Assembly (NCBI GenBank): GCA_902528415.1
Contig: CABZSR010000015.1
Span: 1-37,397, forward strand
Length of the DNA stretch: 37,397 nt
Reading direction: 5' to 3'
Origin: an uncultured SAR116 cluster alpha proteobacterium
Lineage (GTDB): Bacteria > Pseudomonadota > Alphaproteobacteria > Puniceispirillales > Marisalimonadaceae
Shown here: positions 34,282-37,397 of the stretch, piece by piece
Numbering within the stretch: position 1 is the stretch's first letter
Layout of the letters: each line of letters opens with the position of its first letter
Notes under the pieces: generated by a model
What the model was told of the DNA's origin: nothing
Seen by the model: only the letters and a program-made list of their open reading frames with translations
The model's database searches: none
Program-made: the position numbers and the translations under genes

Positions 34282-35169
34282 ATGTCTAATTTCATTGATT
34301 TAAAGGATCTTTCAAGAGATCAACTTTTAGATTTAATTTCATTATCTCTTAAATGGAAAAAAGAAGCTCATCCAAAGTTTATGGTAAATAAACAGGTAGT
34401 TTTAATTTTCGAAAAACCCTCATTAAGAACCCGTGTGTCATTTGAAGTAGGAATAAATCAATTAGGTGGACAAAGTTACCTTCTTAATGAAAAAGAGATG
34501 CAATTAGGCGAAAGAGAAACAGTTGAAGACACGGCCAATGTTTTAGAAAGATACGCTGATATGGTTATTATAAGGTGCTTTGGACATGGCCAATTAATCA
34601 AATATGCTAGGGCCTCAAGTGTTCCCGTAATAAATGCGTTAACTGATTTTAGTCATCCTTGCCAAGTATTAGCAGACTTAGTTACTTTTATAGAGCATGC
34701 GCATAACTTTGATAATAAGAAAATTGCTTGGTTCGGAGACTGTAATAATGTTTTGCAAAGTTGGATTGAAGCTGCGGCTTTATTAAATTTTGAATTAAAT
34801 ATTGCATGTCCTCAGGGTATAAAGCCTAACGCTAAGACTATGTCATGGGCAATTGAAAGAAATAAAAATATTTATATTACTCATAATCCAATTCAAGCCG
34901 CTGATGGAGCAAATTGTATTATAACAGACACGTGGCGTTCGATGGGGGATACAAATCCAAATCCAGAAGATATTTTTGTTCCCTTTCAAGTTAATAATAA
35001 AATTATGAAAGTAGCAGATAAAAAAGCAATTTTTATGCATTGTTTACCTGCTTATCGTGACAAAGAAGTAAGTTCAGAAGTGCTTGAAGGAGACTGTTCT
35101 GTTGTATTTGACGAAGCAGAAAACAGACTTCATGCACAAAAAGCAATTATGCACTTTTGTATAAATTGA
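34282..35169 (+). CDS. argF: Ornithine carbamoyltransferase
   Basis: Converts ornithine and carbamoyl phosphate to citrulline in arginine biosynthesis, 295 aa, cytoplasmic trimer in the family. The carbamoyl-phosphate loop is SLRTR (47-51, in FEKPSLRTRVSFE), HPCQ is at 125-128, the ornithine loop is DTWRSMGD (216-223), and HCLPA is at 253-257. All are intact. The start lies 6 bases after the argD frame, so argD-argF-hslO are probably one operon. Confidence 0.98.
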   Translation: MSNFIDLKDLSRDQLLDLISLSLKWKKEAHPKFMVNKQVVLIFEKPSLRTRVSFEVGINQLGGQSYLLNEKEMQLGERETVEDTANVLERYADMVIIRCFGHGQLIKYARASSVPVINALTDFSHPCQVLADLVTFIEHAHNFDNKKIAWFGDCNNVLQSWIEAAALLNFELNIACPQGIKPNAKTMSWAIERNKNIYITHNPIQAADGANCIITDTWRSMGDTNPNPEDIFVPFQVNNKIMKVADKKAIFMHCLPAYRDKEVSSEVLEGDCSVVFDEAENRLHAQKAIMHFCIN

Positions 35170-35197
35170 AAATTTTAATGGAATTCAAATTTTTTAA

Positions 35198-36073
35198 ATG
35201 AAATTTACCAACCATATTATTCCCTTTCAGTTAGGTAAAAATCAAGTTAGGGGTTCTATAGTTAGACTTCAAACAACTGTATCTGAAATAATCAAACGAC
35301 ATAATTATCCTAGTAATATTGAAAGCTTACTTGCAGACACATTAACTATCACAGCTTGCTTGGGATCAACGATGAAACATAAAGGTATCTTTACAATCCA
35401 AGCTAAAGGTTCTAGTGAAGTCCATACTTTATTTTCTGATATAACAAATAATGGTTCTTTAAGAGGTTATGTTGGTTTAGAAGACGGTTTCTCGAAAAAA
35501 GATCTTAATTTAAATGCATTAATGGGCTCTGGTCACATTTCTTTTACACTAGATCAGGGAAAATATTCAAAACGATACCAGGGAATTGTGGCGCTTGAAG
35601 AAAAATCTATTTCTAAATCTGCAGAATTATATTTTAATAATTCAGAGCAATTAGAAACTAGATTTTCAAATTTTAATTATTACTCAATTCATAAAAAAAA
35701 CCGAGAAAAGTTAATGTCATCGGGTCTCATTATGCTTCAAAAAATGCCCATTAAAGATGATATCGAAACTGAGGAAAATGAACAGATTTGGGAAAATTCA
35801 CTTAATTTTTTATCAACTTTACAAAAAGAAGAATTTTTGTCAGTTAATCTTAGTTCTCAAGACATTCTATTTAGATTATTTAATGAAGTAGATATAACCA
35901 CATATGACGAAATTCTAATTAAAGATAAGTGTAGATGTTCACAAGCAAAGGTGGAGTTTGCAATAAAAAATTTAAGTAAAAAGGAATTAATAGATATTTC
36001 AGATGAAAATGGAAATATTAAAGTCATATGTGAATTCTGCAAAACTGAGAGAATTTTTTCCAGTTTTAATTAG
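35198..36073 (+). CDS. hslO: Redox-regulated chaperone Hsp33
   Basis: Cytoplasmic chaperone activated by oxidation of its zinc-binding cysteines, 291 aa. The zinc motif is C245, C247 (CRC), C278 and C281 (CEFC), in the C-terminal region as expected. The N-terminal domain contains ADTLTITACLGSTMKHKGIFTIQAKG and GYVGLE. It lies 28 bases after argF, completing an argD-argF-hslO order often seen in Alphaproteobacteria. It is convergent with trkH, only 7 bases away. It may protect translation products under oxidative stress. Confidence 0.95.
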   Translation: MKFTNHIIPFQLGKNQVRGSIVRLQTTVSEIIKRHNYPSNIESLLADTLTITACLGSTMKHKGIFTIQAKGSSEVHTLFSDITNNGSLRGYVGLEDGFSKKDLNLNALMGSGHISFTLDQGKYSKRYQGIVALEEKSISKSAELYFNNSEQLETRFSNFNYYSIHKKNREKLMSSGLIMLQKMPIKDDIETEENEQIWENSLNFLSTLQKEEFLSVNLSSQDILFRLFNEVDITTYDEILIKDKCRCSQAKVEFAIKNLSKKELIDISDENGNIKVICEFCKTERIFSSFN

Positions 36074-36080
36074 CTTCTAA

Positions 36081-37397
36081 TTAATTTTTCCAAAACAATG
36101 GAGAAAACATAACTAAAATAGCAAAAATTTCTAATCTACCTAAAATCATACCAGCACATAAAAATAATTTACCAAGTTCAGGTATTGACTGATAAGTTCC
36201 AGATGGTCCAATTATGTCTCCTAAGCCAGGACCGACGTTTCCAATTGCTGATGCGGCTCCTGAGATTGAAGTTATTAAATCTAATCCTAATCCCCCTAAA
36301 AGGCAGGCTATTACTGCAAAGGAGATTATATATAAAAAAAAGAAGCCCATTACAGACTCAGCAACATTTTCTGGTATTGGTTTTTGATTATAATATGAAA
36401 CAACTACAGCGTGAGGTCTAATAAGTTTAGAAATTTGAGTTTTTGCGTTTGCAACTAAAACTTGTATTCTAGCCATTCTTAAACCACAAGTAGTTGACCC
36501 AGCACATCCTCCTATAAACATAAGAATAAGAAGAATTGTTGTAGGAAAACCACCCCAATTATTAAAGTCAGATGTACCAAAACCTGTTCCAGTAATGATT
36601 GATATAACATTAAATGAAGCCAATCTTAGGGCTTCAAGAAATGGTATATCATTTAAGTTTAAATATATTGAAACAATCAAAACAACAAAAACTATTAAGG
36701 TTAAAAACAATTTTACTTGGTCGTCTTTAAATAAGTTTTTTAATCCTTTTTTTGTTATAGCTAAATAATGAACAAAAGGTAACGAGCCAACTATCATTCC
36801 GAAAATTACAATTACTTCAATAGAAGATGAATTAAATGCTGCTAAAGAATCAGATCTGGTTGAATATCCTCCTGTTGCAAGAGTGGTCATTGCATGAGCT
36901 ATTGAGTCAAATAGAGGCATTCCAGCAACCCATAACATTAATGCCCATACAACTGTTAACGTAATATATACAATACTGATACCAGCTGCAAAACTTGCAG
37001 CTTTAGGAACAACTTTGTCAGGAGTTTCGTAAGATTCAGTCTTGAAAAGTTGCATACCTCCTATAGATAGCATGGGTAAAACAGCTAGAGCCATTACAAT
37101 AATACCAACACCTCCTAGCCATTGAAGTAGTGCTCTCCATATCAAAATTCCATGGGAAGTCGCTTCTAAATTATTGATAACGGTAGCGCCTGTGGTTGTT
37201 ATTCCAGAAGTTGACTCAAAAATAGCGTCAGTAAAACTCATATCAATTTCAGATAATAAAAAAGGTAAAGATCCAAATAAAGCGATTGATATCCATGCAC
37301 TATTTGTTAATAAAAATGCTTGTCTTAATTCTAAATGTTCAGTTGTACTATCTCTATTAGAAAGATAAAGAATAGCACCTACAAACAGAGTTAAAAA
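36081..37397 (-). CDS. trkH: Trk-type potassium uptake protein, 5' end cut by window
   Basis: Potassium-conducting membrane subunit of the Trk system, at least 439 residues visible. The same frame stays open to base 37397, so the start lies outside. Four K+-filter repeats are seen: ESTSGITTTGATV, TTLATGGYSTRSDS, SIITGTGFGTSDF and SAIGNVGPGLGDI, each with the key Gly. GGCAGSTTCGLRMAR also fits. It needs a TrkA-type regulatory subunit, which is not in the window. An internal Met at 37241 is not the real start. Confidence 0.95.
   Translation of the reverse strand, partial: FLTLFVGAILYLSNRDSTTEHLELRQAFLLTNSAWISIALFGSLPFLLSEIDMSFTDAIFESTSGITTTGATVINNLEATSHGILIWRALLQWLGGVGIIVMALAVLPMLSIGGMQLFKTESYETPDKVVPKAASFAAGISIVYITLTVVWALMLWVAGMPLFDSIAHAMTTLATGGYSTRSDSLAAFNSSSIEVIVIFGMIVGSLPFVHYLAITKKGLKNLFKDDQVKLFLTLIVFVVLIVSIYLNLNDIPFLEALRLASFNVISIITGTGFGTSDFNNWGGFPTTILLILMFIGGCAGSTTCGLRMARIQVLVANAKTQISKLIRPHAVVVSYYNQKPIPENVAESVMGFFFLYIISFAVIACLLGGLGLDLITSISGAASAIGNVGPGLGDIIGPSGTYQSIPELGKLFLCAGMILGRLEIFAILVMFSPLFWKN

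Noticed and set aside
36067-36083. TAATTAG-CTT-CTAATTA inverted repeat between hslO and trkH as a bidirectional terminator
   Set aside because: The stem is all A/T but one pair, overlaps both stop codons, and no clear U-run exists on either strand, so a chance palindrome is as likely.
1-37397. tRNA, rRNA, CRISPR, IS or prophage elements
   Set aside because: I saw no cloverleaf-type GC-rich segment, direct-repeat array, transposase or terminal inverted repeats. A tRNAscan-SE or ISfinder run would be decisive, and any hit would overturn this.

Overview
The window looks like a piece of a streamlined, AT-rich alphaproteobacterial chromosome, probably from a marine heterotroph. By eye about one third of the bases are G or C, A/T-ending codons dominate, and genes are packed very tightly. 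Several convergent neighbours abut or overlap by a few bases, and two pairs share a TTAA in which both stop codons lie. The argD-argF-hslO order, the long two-domain dCTP deaminase, and the TRAP and peptide ABC uptake systems fit Alphaproteobacteria. A finer placement (for example AEGEAN-169/HIMB59-like or another AT-rich marine clade) is inference only. No tRNA, rRNA, IS element, prophage or CRISPR array was seen, and no stretch over 300 bases lacks a gene.

Region 1 (33-7969) is a sugar-acid uptake and catabolism locus. It holds an enolase-superfamily dehydratase, an aldose 1-epimerase-like protein, an SMP-30/gluconolactonase, a complete TRAP transporter (dctM, dctQ, dctP), an IdnD-like zinc dehydrogenase and an IdnO-like SDR. 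Together they suggest import of a hexonate or its lactone, oxidation and reduction through a 5-keto acid, and dehydration to a 2-keto-3-deoxy acid. The start of dctQ is separated from its body by an apparent one-base insertion in a homopolymer.

Region 2 (8077-10877) has an Lrp/AsnC regulator and a complete tungstate ABC transporter (tupA divergent from tupBC). Three near-identical 8-bp palindromes lie between tupA and tupB.

Region 3 (10878-19380) is a peptide or N-acyl-amino-acid scavenging locus: an M20 amidohydrolase, an N-formylglutamate amidohydrolase-like protein, a double-ATPase subunit, an AstE/AspA-like metallo-deacylase, two permeases and a binding protein. A hairpin with a run of eight U sits between the binding-protein gene and the permease genes.

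Region 4 (19531-28404) is mixed accessory metabolism: an alpha/beta hydrolase, two MFS carriers, an EamA carrier, a DUF1932-type dehydrogenase, a rhodanese, a small secreted DUF4864-like protein, a secreted TPR protein, a family I CoA-transferase-like pair lacking the usual catalytic glutamate motif, and a VTT-domain membrane protein.

Region 5 (28401-37397) is mostly housekeeping: acs and recX, an ABC-2 permease, dcd, argD (broken by an apparent frameshift at a T7 run), argF, hslO, and a trkH cut by the right edge.
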